Part shown: positions 25,245 to 35,879 of the stretch, one piece after another | Position numbering within the stretch: position 1 is the stretch's first letter | Layout of the letters: the number at the start of each line of letters is the position of its first letter | Notes under the pieces: model-generated | Seen by the model: only the letters and a program-made list of their open reading frames with translations | Databases searched by the model: none | Told to the model about the DNA's origin: nothing | Assembly: GCA_037074705.1 (NCBI GenBank) | Contig: CM073590.1 | Coordinates: forward strand, 210,410,746 to 210,474,745 | Length of the DNA: 64,000 nt | Reading direction: 5' to 3' | From: Zhengitettix transpicula | Lineage: Eukaryota; Arthropoda; Insecta; Orthoptera; Tetrigidae | Program-made: the position numbers and the translations under genes

Positions 25245-25640
25245 GATCTTAAGACTATTCAGAAGTTGTTTCGTAATTTTCGGGATAGTGGAGAAACATT
25301 CCTCAGAAGCCCACGTAAGTGAATTCGGCAGGCAAATGAAAGTTGAGCCCGATTCCATCCCGTCGTCCAGAAAAGGCTTCGTTTGTATGCTTGCGAACTT
25401 CTAATTCCGCAACATCTGACGGCTAGCCTCAAAGGACGCCGACAATAATTTGTTGTAGATATGGTACATTGCATCGAAATGAATGTGCTGACTTTCTTCG
25501 AAGCATTTTGTTTCATGATGAGGCATGATTCCATGTTTCAGGAATTGTTAATAGCCATAATGGTCGGATGCCAGGTGTGAGGATTTTCTTCTTTACGGAA
25601 AGCATAATAAACGAGAGTATGTGGACTAGTTGCAGCATGT
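25245..25640 (+). pseudogene. Tc1/mariner-superfamily transposase relic
   Basis: In one plus-strand frame with several in-frame stops the translation gives FRNFRDSGETFLRSPRK, then after two stops KRLRLYACELLIPQHLTA, SLKGRRQ, a stop and FVVDMVHCIEMN. A change of frame follows at about 25,510-25,530 into FHVSGIVNSHNGR. These match the order of a transposase family common in insect genomes: helix-turn-helix tail, a KRL-x-(A/P)Y linker, then the first catalytic segment (normally SDEATFHVSG). The downstream catalytic region is not recognisable. It is a long-dead 5' and middle fragment. Confidence 0.6.
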
Positions 25641-25929
25641 TAAATACCCTCAGAAAGAACATTATTTGTCAGCAACACCCAATGGTCCCGGAACTCATAG
25701 CTTGACTCAAACTTCCTAATGAATTCTTTGAGTTCCTCTAGCATTTTGTACAATTTAATATCCCTGTACTTTTCTAAAGTGGAAGGCTTGAAGGGGACAC
25801 CCTCTATTATTAAAACTGTTGTTCATTACTTTCGGAGTGACCTACGTACAAGTGCAAAATTTTATTAAAAAATCACATATTTACCCGACAGTTTTCCTAT
25901 TTTTACCGTTTGTAGGTACCTCCCTTAGT

Positions 25930-26235
25930 AACATAATTTCATTTTTCAACATAATCCCCATCCCTCCTAACCATGTAATTAACTCTGTGCACAGGTGTCA
26001 GTGCAGTGTGGGCTCTGCCGATGCGACTAGTATCCCTAATATTGGCGTGCCCTCCTTCATCACTTCTGCTTGCACACCGACTAAATGTTCTGCGATCGAC
26101 AGCAGCATCTCCACACACCTTTCTAATCTTCTTGTGGATGTTTCCCCCCCTATCTCGTTCTCACAGCACGTTGCTTCTGACGAATGTCAAGTGCAGCAAC
26201 GACTTTGAAGACATGCTACAACAGCGTCGCTCACG
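25930..26235 (-). pseudogene. Internally deleted mariner transposase relic
   Basis: On the minus strand, just after position 26,210, a frame reads ALDIRQKQRAVRTR and a stop, then after a shift DRRTFSRCASRSDEGGHAN. This is like the N-terminal DNA-binding part of mariner transposases (IRxKQRA ... tvRRWvxrFxxG). The sequence then jumps to MVRRDGDYVEK and a stop at about 25,935-25,970, the usual C terminus of this mariner group. The catalytic middle is missing, so this is an internally deleted copy. CACTCCGAAAGTAATGAAC at about 25,830-25,850 (minus) is likely the mariner 3' end region; exact ends were not determined. Confidence 0.55.
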
Positions 26236-26473
26236 GGGAACGGATTGAAATAAATATGAACACGGGATGGATGTACCTATAAACTCCGTAAATTGAAAAT
26301 GTGTTGAATGAAAAATAAATTTAAATAGTGAATTTTGGAGTCTCGTATATGATGTACGGACGATCAATGTTAGTAATCATAAATGAGTGGATAAGAAGGA
26401 AAAAAAGTCGTAGATGTGCCTGAAGGAGCAAGAATGTATGCCCTTAAGTGGTCCACAAAAATAAGACCATATA

Positions 26474-26502
26474 CCACTATGATCAAAAAGTAAGGTTAAT
26501 TT
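26474..26502 (+). repeat. Mariner left terminal inverted repeat
   Basis: It begins CCACTATGATCAAAAAGTAA and pairs with the reverse complement of 27,728-27,756, with four mismatches at repeat positions 6, 7, 10 and 24. Confidence 0.9.
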
Positions 26503-26666
26503 GTCATTTAAAACTCCCGCGTAGTAGGAAGGCAGGTAATTTTTTTTCCTAGGTTGGTAGGACTGTCTATAATATTTTCCAAGCGTCTTTTTGTTAAAAG
26601 GTTTAATTATCTCCAAGTTACACGTGTTTTTGTAAACAACCAAAAGTGAATTTTTCGATTTTTACA

Positions 26667-27690
26667 ATGGGTAATTATGTCGAGCAAAGAACTTGCATCA
26701 AATTTTGTTTGCGAAACGAATATTCTTGTGCGGACACGTTGAAAATGTTGCGGACGGCCATTGGTGATCAAACTATGGCACAAAAAAACGTTTATAAGTG
26801 GTACAACGAGTTCAAAGAGGGCCCAGAACGCGTTGAAGACGTACCGCGCTCTGGACGACCATCAACGTCTACCGACGAGGGGCCACGTCCAAAAAATCAA
26901 AGATTTGGTGCTTGAAAATCGTCGATGGACAATTAGATATCTCGCTGATAGTGTTGGAATATCATTTGGCTCAACCCTAACCATTTTGAAGAATGTTTTG
27001 TGTCTCAAACGCGTCAAGTCTCGATTGGTGCCAAAAGCGTCGCGTTGATGTGTGTGAAACTTTGCTGTCTGACTATCAGGACCACTTGAAATGCATCATT
27101 ACTGGAGACGAGACTTGGATTTACGCATACGACCCTGAAACCACCGACCAATCCAGCGAATATCGTGCAAAAGGTGAAGCAAGACTGAAAAGACCACGGC
27201 AAAGTCGATCGAAAATCAAGGTCACTTTGACAGTTTCCTTTGATTATCGTGGTGTGGTGCACTATGAATTCCTTCCGCCGGGCCAAACTGTCAACAAAGA
27301 ATATTATTTGAGCGTTATGCGTCGTTTGCGTGAAGCTATTCGTCTGAAACGGCCGGAATTATGGGCGAACAACTCTTGGTTCCTTCATCACGACAATGCA
27401 CCATGTCATACTGCATTGGTTCTTCGCGACTTTTTTTTGCCAAAAACTCGACTCATATCGTTCCGCAACCACCGTATTCGCCTGATTTGGCTCCGTGCGA
27501 CTTCTGGCTATTCAGCAAACTCAAAACGCCAATACGGGGACGCCGTTTTGACACGATTGCGGAGATAAAAACCGAATCGAAGAAGGTCTTGAAGGCTATA
27601 CCGGAAAAATACTATTGTGACTGTTTCGAGGACTGGAAAAGCGTTGAAAAAGTGCGTTTTATCGGAGGGGCTTATTTTGAAGGGGATTGA
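26667..27690 (+). pseudogene. Mariner transposase, three lesions
   Basis: The transposase would cut and paste the element through a DD34D catalytic core. The start is the ATG at 26,667, giving MGNYVEQRTCIKFCLRNEYS and an N-terminal helix-turn-helix with KWYNEFKEG. Catalytic motifs are GDETWIY (first Asp at 27,107), HHDNAPCH and YSPDLAPCDFW. With the frame followed across the last shift there are 34 residues between the second and third Asp. Lesions: one extra base at about 26,878-26,884; a deletion of about a dozen codons with frame change near 27,030-27,035, where the linker after RLVPK is lost; and a frameshift in the run of eight T at 27,431-27,438. The stop is TGA at 27,688. The sequence looks like an irritans/vertumnana-type mariner, but the subfamily is uncertain. 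Confidence 0.9.
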
Positions 27691-27727
27691 TTTGGAAGAA
27701 TAAATAACGAATTTATATTTCATAAAT

Positions 27728-27756
27728 AAATTCACCTTACTTTTTGTTCGCAGTGG
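27728..27756 (-). repeat. Mariner right terminal inverted repeat
   Basis: Read on the minus strand it begins CCACTGCGAACAAAAAGTAA. It lies 37 bases after the transposase stop codon and is followed by the TA target duplication. Confidence 0.9.
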
Positions 27757-27758
27757 TA

Positions 27759-30700
27759 GGTCTGACTGAGAAATTAGGAAAGTGGCTGGTAGCATTTGGA
27801 AAAGAATCGCACAATATCATAGAGAAAAACTTACTAGTTTCTCATAAAAAAAATATGTTATGTGTACCTGATCAAAAGGGTTGCCATAGCCGAAATTGAA
27901 GACTGTAAATGTTTGATGTAACTAGTTCGAAACGAAACAAATATTTAGATACATTATTTACTGAAAGTAATTACAACTAGTAATTGTTTACATTTTTGTA
28001 GTGCTAGAGATGAATGCATAAGTCTAAAATAATGTTTCACTCACTGCTACGGAAAAGCCAGGAAGAATCCTTCACGCTCAACCAAATCCCCTTTTTGGGT
28101 GCTTCCGCTTCCTCTTTGGGAAATAAGCGATCATCTCTACGATAAATATGTAAACTTTTTGGGAGGGTATGAGCAAATGAAATGATTCAGGGTGCTCTAA
28201 TTTAGTGGGAGGACATTGAGTCACAAGTATGTCGCAATCGGAGTTGTGGGAACGGACAGGAAGAGTGTGATCCCTCGCGTGGGTTGTTGTGGCCAAGCGC
28301 TCCTTTTATGTTTAATTTGGTGACAGCCAAAGTTACAGCTCGCTTCCTGGAATACAAGGGACCGGAATTTCCCCCGGCAGACTGTGCCATCCGCGAAGTT
28401 CCTGCACGAAGTGACTTGCTGAAAGAGACTCCCAATCAAACACCTAAGGCGCTCGCTCCTCAAACTGTGAACATTGCAAAGGGAACGAAAACTAATGACG
28501 ATAACCCGCGTTTTAAATAAAATGATTGAAAATAGTGTAACTAAGGGATTGTAAATACCAGTTTCCTTAAAGATGCAGGAATTTAAAATTATATTTTGGG
28601 TTCCGTGAAAATGAAAAAAAAAAAGTACCACAAAGACGAACGTTGTCGTGGTTACAATTTAAGCTGCTTTACTCACCGTGGAAAATAGTATAACAGAGGA
28701 AGGTCTAGTATCGAGTCACGAGCCTGTTAATATTTGAAACTTGAAACATTTTATAATCAAATCAATAGTTCAGAGACGCCTTGCCCTGTCTAGAAAATGG
28801 AAATATTTGTTTGTATTTCTAAGCAACGGGATTCGTTACAAAAAACGTATCCAAGAGCTGTTTACGCAAACATTGAGGGTAGAAAAGTTAGTACCAATAC
28901 GAAGAAAAACAGCTAACCTTATTAACTGCACAAAGTGCAGTTAACCGAATTCTAGGATCAGAAGGAAATTAAATATTCATGCGCTTCTCCAGGATCGTTC
29001 ACAATGAAAACACAGAGAGTTACTATATCAAAACAAAGGAATTATTTATTTCGATGTATGTTAACGAAAGACTGGATTGATTCCTCTTCAAATGTACTCG
29101 ATACCTACAAATTCGCATTATTTAAGAATAATTGAAAACAGTTCAGGTTGTAACAATGTAATATTTCCTCATTTTCATGGAAATAAACATAAAACATATG
29201 CTTTCAGATAAATTTTACAAGTTTGTTGCTTGTTCAATATCCATTACAAAATGTAAAAAAACGTAGCTCAGGTTGATCCCAAAACATGGTAAGGAAAAAT
29301 ATCAAAACATCAGAATAATGGCCCAGAGGATAAAAAGTATGTTATTTAAATTAATTTAATAAATAATTTATTCACACCTTAAAGCTTGAATTTAAAAAAT
29401 AAAATAGATGAAAACAGTCGTTTACAATTATAATTTAATTAATTAAGCTACATGCCTGTTAAGAGTCCACATTAATTAAATAATTATAATTTTAAACTAT
29501 TTTTAATATATATTATGAATATTGAGAAAACTAACAAATAAATAAACATCAGCCAAAAAAATATTTCTTAATGGAAAATTTTAAAAAAGTTCGCCACGGC
29601 ATTCAGAAAAGATAAAAATAAAATTTTAACGGTGTTCAATTGTACATTAATAATTTTTTTTTGCTTAAAATTGACTACTGTTTATTTATTTATAATTTTA
29701 AACGTCTATTTTCAGCGGTTCTTCTAATTGAGCTTAATAAATCTCCATATATTTATGGAAACTTGGAGATAAACTTGACTGTAATAAATATATTTCATCC
29801 GTACCTACACTTTTGACGATATATGCCTGTACGAATCCAGTTTTATAATTGAATATTTGAAATTTTATTTTATTTTTATGGACTTTTTTGGCTCAGCCTC
29901 TATTTTACTAGATTTGTATTCCTTGTATTTTTTTGTATCAAGTCAAAATGAGGCAAAATGATCACACCAAATGAAATCAATTGCCATGGGATTAACTAAC
30001 GAAACATTAAAAACAGTTGTTCCGTTTTTATTCCACTTATGTAGGTTGATTCCGCAAATCTTTCGCGAACCTTATATCGTTGACCTTATGACCAGGATAG
30101 ATTTGGCAGCTCTTGGAATATAGGCAGATTTAAATACGTAAGCTATTGGATCTTACATAATTCTGCTTTGTACTTCAACGAACAAATTAATTTCGTCAAG
30201 AACTTAAGCAGTTCTTTCGACAACATTCAAGCTGTAATTTAATTTTTCTATGACTAATTCCTTAAATTTAATGCCTAATTCATTTTCCACTTCCATTAAT
30301 GAAAATGTTATTAAATATTAAAATCGAGTCTAACAATTAAACCGACCACAAAATGTCTCAACTTGCAGCGATTTTGAAATACGAAACTGCAAAAATAAGA
30401 ATACCAAATATTATCAAGAAATTTATTTCTTATGCAGAGTGTGTAAGGGATTATAAAACTTCGTACATTGATAATTAAATACTGTTTTCTTCAAGAATTC
30501 AAAGTATTGCAAAATAACCTTCTGCATTCCAAAATTTCTACTTTAAAAATTTTTTTGTTCTATATTTCTTGCAAGAATGAATATTTATGCCTGTGACTAT
30601 TTTTCTAATACGAGTCTCTCGGACACACACTAACCAAAATCCAATAACTACAAACGTTAAAATTTGAGTTATATGCAAAACAAAAATTTTCGCCAGTTTT

Positions 30701-31685
30701 TTAATGTATACTAGTGAATATTTTCAGTTTACTTAATTTTGCAAGGTTCATTAGAGTATATAGTTACATCTTACCCTAACTTCGACTTTAGTTACGTTAC
30801 CTGCTACGTGGAAACAAAGCTGATCCTCGGTTACCTGAACCGCAAACTCCCAACAACTTCCTTTCCGAAAATTTCGTATCAAGTCATCGCGTCGAAACAT
30901 TCAAGAAAGTGTTACGTACTTAAAATATTACGTTATAAATATATGCAGCGTGTCTTGCCTTAGCGTTCGTCACCACGTCGCGACGAATCGAATATTTCAG
31001 AAGTTCCAAGTAATAAAATATTACCGCACGTTTTCTCCTCTAAACGGTAGAATAACCGCAGGGGGGACTTTCACGACACTGAAAGGAAACAGAGGTGTAA
31101 GAAAAATAATTTTTGGCTAATTTTCCTGTATCGCAACGAGTGAAATCAATCAAAATTACGAGGGATAGTTTGACGATAGGTTCGTGGCACTTGAAGCTCA
31201 ATTTCATTTGGACGCACAATGCGTGAGAAGAACAAGAACGCGGCAGTGAAATCCAGTCGAAAAAGAAAGGCGACATTACTAGTCACAAGAAAGTAGGTGA
31301 AGAGGGAATTGAATAGTCACTTGTCTATTCGAGATTGCCAGTCACACTGATAATCGTTCTACACGGCTCATGATCGGGGAACACGAATTAGGACGAACTA
31401 ACGTTCTACTTAGAATTCTTCCTTTACGTACATGGGTTCTACGTGTATTAAACGTTTCCTTATCGACTTTAATATCTATTTGCCGATTTGACTCGTTAGG
31501 CCAGCCTACATTACTTACAATCTTCTTTGACTCCACGTTTCCTTCATTCTTCGGACCTATCTACATAATAACAGAGCCGAAAACACATAAAGCAGACTTT
31601 TTAAAATTAGTTTAATTAAATTTAAAAATTCTAATATCCTAATTTATAAATAAGATTTTTTTGTTCGTCGTGGACAAGTTCTCAT
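27759..31685. other. Intergenic, mostly AT-rich
   Basis: No recognised gene. A GC-richer part at about 28,200-28,520 has open frames of 78 codons (plus, 28,284-28,520) and 136 codons (minus, 28,221-28,631) that overlap, so at most one could be real, and neither resembles a family I know. 29,000-30,700 is very AT-rich. A 31,040-31,620 patch has overlapping chance frames. Confidence 0.4.
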
Positions 31686-31689
31686 TCCC

Positions 31690-31805
31690 TGGGTCATGGC
31701 CACATTAACTCTTCGTCAAAATGTCCTCTTTCAAGGGTTCGAAGACGTGCTAGTCGAAGGGTGAAAGGTCTGGACTGTAGTGAGGATGATCCGGAGGAGA
31801 TTACG
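31690..31805 (-). pseudogene. Mariner-like transposase C-terminal relic
   Basis: The minus strand reads PPDHPHYSPDLSPFD, a stop, then HVFEPLKEDILTKS. This is the conserved block around the third catalytic residue of mariner-type transposases (HPPYSPDLxPxDxHLFxPLK). The stop sits right after the catalytic Asp position. No terminal repeats were located. Confidence 0.6.
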
Positions 31806-32450
31806 TCGTACATCTCACAGTAAAAAGTATATTTGAGTTTTGAGCATCACCATGATCGTACTGAGAATGCTGCCTACAACTAGCACCTTTTGGAAGTAAC
31901 GAAACATGAACTTCGTAGTTTTTTTTCCGTCAGAAGTGTCAATACAGCAGCCCTAACTCAAGAAAATATCATAGAAAAGAATTAGAACAATTTTAAACTC
32001 ATATTTGCGTTTCCAAGACTAAGGTCGGTATTACAACCACGCTCTGCTACGGTTTGTTGAAGTAACTCAATTTCAAATACTGTGTCTCTTTGAACGAGGG
32101 TAACTACTAAGGTGAATAATCATTGTGTATATATGCACCATATATAGTTCCAATTTCTTTACAAACACACTTTTTAACTCAACTCTTTGAACATAAACCA
32201 GATATTCCCAGAACAAAAGTAATAAATTATGTTCACATAAAAAGGATAATATACAATTTTTTAAATATCGTACGCGTAACATTTATGGCCCCTCTAATAC
32301 CGCCATTTTTAATCTAGTTATGATAACGGAAACAGATGTGTTTGGAAGCTGAAAAACACTTCATGTCCCAAATTAAGTTAAAAAATTCAATATAATTACA
32401 GATTTGTGTAAACAATTTTAACTTGATGTGAAGATATAGTAAAGAAGAAG
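31806..32450. other. Intergenic, no gene seen
   Basis: AT-rich with no supported feature. Confidence 0.45.
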
Positions 32451-32915
32451 GTGTAGACAGGCTATGTATAGGGTAATTCACATAGTGGCATATCCCCTCT
32501 TATAGCATAGGAAAGGGACTGAAAGGGGGCTGGCGGAAAGGAATAGGAAGGTAGCCAAAGGATAACTAGGACCCCCGGGCTGTAGTTTAAGGAACCTACC
32601 CGGCAATTCGCCTAAATGTGATGCAGGGAAAACCCTAGAAAAACCTGCATCAGGTAGGTCGGGCATTGTGTACTTGTGCCACGCCCTTCCAATGGAGGGA
32701 GAGGGATTTTCTGTGGGATCGCATAATTTCCCTCTCCGTGCCTTGACCAGTTTAGGAGGCAGCTTGCCGACTATTCCAGAGTAACAGCGGACATACACCA
32801 CCTAAAAAAGGCCCAGGTGCCTAGGCATGTGGTAACCTTAGTTTAAAAAACCAGAAAGAGGGGAAAGGTAGCTGCCTCCAGATCTCTCTAGGACGATTCA
32901 GCTGCGAGAGAATTC
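32451..32915 (-). mobile_element. Poly(A) retroelement, copy A
   Basis: Homologous over most of its length to 37.4, 42.7, 43.75 and 48.7 kb. Landmarks read on the plus strand: TATAGCATAGGAAAGGG, CCTGCATCAGGTAGGTCGGG, CCACGCCCTTCC and CAGTTTAGGAGGCAGC. Comparison with copies C and E shows the element's sense strand is minus here, ending in poly(A). A 107-codon minus-strand frame (32,478-32,801) contains LPPKLVKARRGKLCDP and TMPDLPDAGFSRVFPAS, shared with the other copies. This copy and copy B share a variant end (GTGTAGACAGGCTATG). Confidence 0.75.
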
Positions 32916-33479
32916 CTTCATATTTCCATTTTAAGAGAAGAATTTTAAAGTGACTGTGCGTAGTATTGGACTATAAAAACATCAAACCAATATTCAAGAA
33001 TATACTATATCTTATGAATCTAAGTCTGCTGCAAAAAAAAATGCAGTAATTAAAATAAAAGTGATTTGGCAATTTTAATACCCGCTGGAATCAATTTCCT
33101 TGTAATTTGATGTAACTGCGTTGTAGTCTTTATTTTTAATTAAGTGCTTAATCGCTTTATTTAATCAATTAAAAGTGTTTAACATACATGATATATATTT
33201 TAATTCCATCTCTTACTATTATTTTAAATTTTTATAATTCACAAAAAATGAATTGACCAAAATTTTGATTTATGATGTCGAGTTTACTTGTGAAATCTTA
33301 ATCGTTTATCGGAGATAAAATAATACTTGAGAAAATAAAACATTTATGTACTCCAACGCAATCCTGCCTAATCATTTATTAGTTATGAATGTTATTGCAT
33401 AGTTTTCAATCTTAACACATTCCATACTTTACAACCGACATGCGCTAGCTTAATCCACGAGTAAAGCCAGACAGTTCCG

Positions 33480-33990
33480 AAATATCAAAAATGACGGTCG
33501 GCCCGGACTAATAACATTCTATCAGCTGGCCCAACATCATTACACATCGCAGCAAGGAAAAGTCTCCAGCTGCTCACAGAAACGCTGGATTTGGTGACCG
33601 AAAAAATAGTTTTCGGTTCTGACGGAAAAACTACGGAATTCGTGTTTCGGCTCTTCCAAAAGCTGCTAGTAGTAGGCAGCATTCTCAGCACAACGTACGT
33701 GAAGGACGTCAATGTACAAAATGCCACTGAAGTACTAAAAAATGTGTTGCTAGTATGTTTTAAGCAGAAGGACAAATTTTTTGCTTCACTTGAGGTACCT
33801 CCCGGTCTTCCGCAACTCCAACAACACTTGTTTCGACTCGGTCGTGTAATTCATGAAAAGTGACGATGTGATATAGAAAATTGTGACCTTCTTTGGACCT
33901 ATGATAGACGCACTTGAAGGACAACGTTTTGATTATTATCGTGCTGTCAAGTGGTTTGTGCGGGAAAGAACCCTGTCTCAGCGCCAAGAA
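33480..33990 (+). other. Unidentified open region, possible old coding repeat
   Basis: The base composition is more even than the flanks. A 90-codon plus frame (33,591-33,863) encodes a peptide including VTEKIVFGSDGKTTEFVFRL and ATEVLKNVLLVCFKQKDKF. The opposite strand is open for 96 codons (33,485-33,775). I recognise neither. It could be a fragment of a transposable-element gene. Confidence 0.25.
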
Positions 33991-34079
33991 ATTTGGTTTT
34001 TGGTTAAAAATTTGAGATTTTACCTAAATAAAGAAACTAAGAATAAAATTTAGTAAATGTACTGGTTACTAGCAAGTAA

Positions 34080-35290
34080 CTCCACATTATTTATCACATA
34101 AATAAAGCAGCGTGTTTGTTTGTATGTTCCTTACACAAATCTACACCGATGGGCCCAAATTTCGTACACATGTACTTTGCGACCAGCAAACAAACACCGT
34201 CGTGTTGAGACACGTCTACCACCACCAGGAGCGGGATTGAACGCCGGTGGAAATATTCAAACATGCTAAAACAGCCGGTTTTTGAGTCGGATAATATTTT
34301 TAGGGATCAAAGATATTGATAGTGTTTCTACCAATTTTATGTGAGAATTATTTCAACCCTTTATAGCATGGGAAAGGATACCCTTTAGGGGTGCGGTGGA
34401 AGGGCGTTACAAGAAAATAACGCGAATACAACCGATATTATAGTCTAATCCAGGGTTATGGAAGTCGCTGAGTTTATTTATGACAATCTGGGCAACGCGT
34501 GGGGGGTGGTCTGGGGTGTGAAGTGTTGGGCAGATGAGGGTGGGGATAGAAATTTTAAAACATGTTAACAGGCCGCTTTTTGCGTCGAATAAATATATTT
34601 CTGAATCAATGAGATTCATAAATTTTCTCTACGTGTTTTCCGTCTATAATTTCAACCTATTTCGTGATTAGGAGGGTAGCACCCTTAAGGGGTGGGGTGG
34701 CATTACATAAAAATAACGCAAAAACAATCGAGATTGGAGTCGAATCCGGGATTATGGTTTGCTTCTGAGTTTAATTATGACATTCGGCTTGTCGTTTAAC
34801 TCAGCCGAGGAGGGGTGAACAGGGGTTGAAATTTTCAAACATAAGTTGTTTGTTAAACGGTCGATGTTTGTGTGGAATAAATATTTGTCGGGGGGCAATG
34901 ACATTGATAGTATTTATACCGATGTTGTTTGTGTATAATTTCAACCCCTATCGGCATTGGAGGGGATCACGCCTAGGTGTGGGGCTGGAAGGGCTTTACA
35001 AGAAAATAGCGCGAAAATAAACGGTATTGGAGTCAATTGGGGTTATTGATGTCGCTGAGTTTATTTATGACATTCGACTATTTGTTTAACCCACAGTAAA
35101 GGGACTGGACAAGGGGAGGGGGGGCAGATATATTCGTCGAAAGAAACTTTTTCAGAGTCAATGAGTTCAACCGCTTTCGGTATGGGAGGTAAGCACATTT
35201 AGGTATACGAGTCGAGGTGCGTTACATAAATTAACGCACAAGTAATCGAAATTGGAGTCAAATCGGGGGTTATGGGTATGACAACCCAGC
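34080..35290. repeat. Satellite-like tandem repeat, ~290-bp unit
   Basis: Anchor TTTCAACC/GTTCAACC recurs at 34,351, 34,650, 34,939 and 35,165 (spacings 299, 289 and 226, the last with a deletion). A second anchor, AAAATAACGCGAA-like, recurs near 34,412, 34,710, 35,000 and 35,225 with the same spacing. Other shared blocks are GAGTTTATTTATGACATTCG and GGTTATGG. The first unit is preceded by GTTTGTTTGTATGTTCC and GATGGGCCCAAATTT, a lead-in common in insect non-autonomous DNA elements. Confidence 0.8.
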
Positions 35291-35438
35291 CAACGCTGGG
35301 CACCCATCTAGTTGACAATAAAAAATATAAATCCATATTAAAACCTATTTGATCATTCGGGATACACTCTGGGGCAGTGCAAACAATTAAAATCATACAG
35401 AGATTCCAAAATAAATCACTTTTAACAATTGTCGACGC

Positions 35439-35879
35439 TTATGTAATCCAATAGTGAAACAAGAAATTGTAAAATTCAGCGCCAAGTACAAGGAGAAGAT
35501 ATAGACACACTTGCAATTGCAACCAAGCTGCAAACGATCCAAGCCGACTGAAAAGGTTGAAAACCTGCGGATCTATCAAACCTGTTCCTCTAAACGCATA
35601 TTTAAAACTACAGAGGATGCTTACTGGAACTCTTCCTGACATGTTTATATGTATTGAAATAATAACATCACCATTTTCGCACTTAAGTTCAGTAAATTTT
35701 TTAACAATATATTTCTGATTCTTTTTTTCCCCGCCCTTACTAATCTTTTGTAAGTCAACGACAACCGAATTTAACTTAATATCACGATAGAAGTTGCAGT
35801 GTGTGAAGTAGCGATAAATACGAACACAACACACGATCTGGGACAACGCCGAGAACCGATCAAGTGAACAGTAACTCAA
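35439..35879 (-). CDS. Hypothetical ORF, 146 codons, unidentified
   Basis: After the E93 exon this is one of the longest ATG-started frames in the window. The predicted peptide is basic in the middle (KISKGGEKKNQKYIVKKF) and ends with a hydrophobic stretch (AAWLQLQVCLYLLLVLGAEF) that could be a membrane segment. I recognise no domain. There is no visible promoter, splice site or poly(A) evidence. In AT-rich DNA such a frame can occur by chance, so it is reported only as a candidate. Confidence 0.15.
   Translation of the reverse strand: MSYCSLDRFSALSQIVCCVRIYRYFTHCNFYRDIKLNSVVVDLQKISKGGEKKNQKYIVKKFTELKCENGDVIISIHINMSGRVPVSILCSFKYAFRGTGLIDPQVFNLFSRLGSFAAWLQLQVCLYLLLVLGAEFYNFLFHYWIT

Larger units (their letters stand above)
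26474..27756 (+). mobile_element. Mariner element, full length but inactive
   Basis: The element is 1,283 bases, a usual mariner size. The 29-base terminal inverted repeats (26,474-26,502 and 27,728-27,756) match at 25 of 29 positions and share ACAAAAAGTAAGG-type cores. A TA dinucleotide flanks each end (26,472-26,473 and 27,757-27,758), the target duplication expected of mariner. The enclosed transposase reads on the plus strand and is broken. It probably cannot move by itself but could be mobilised if a related transposase were present. Confidence 0.93.
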
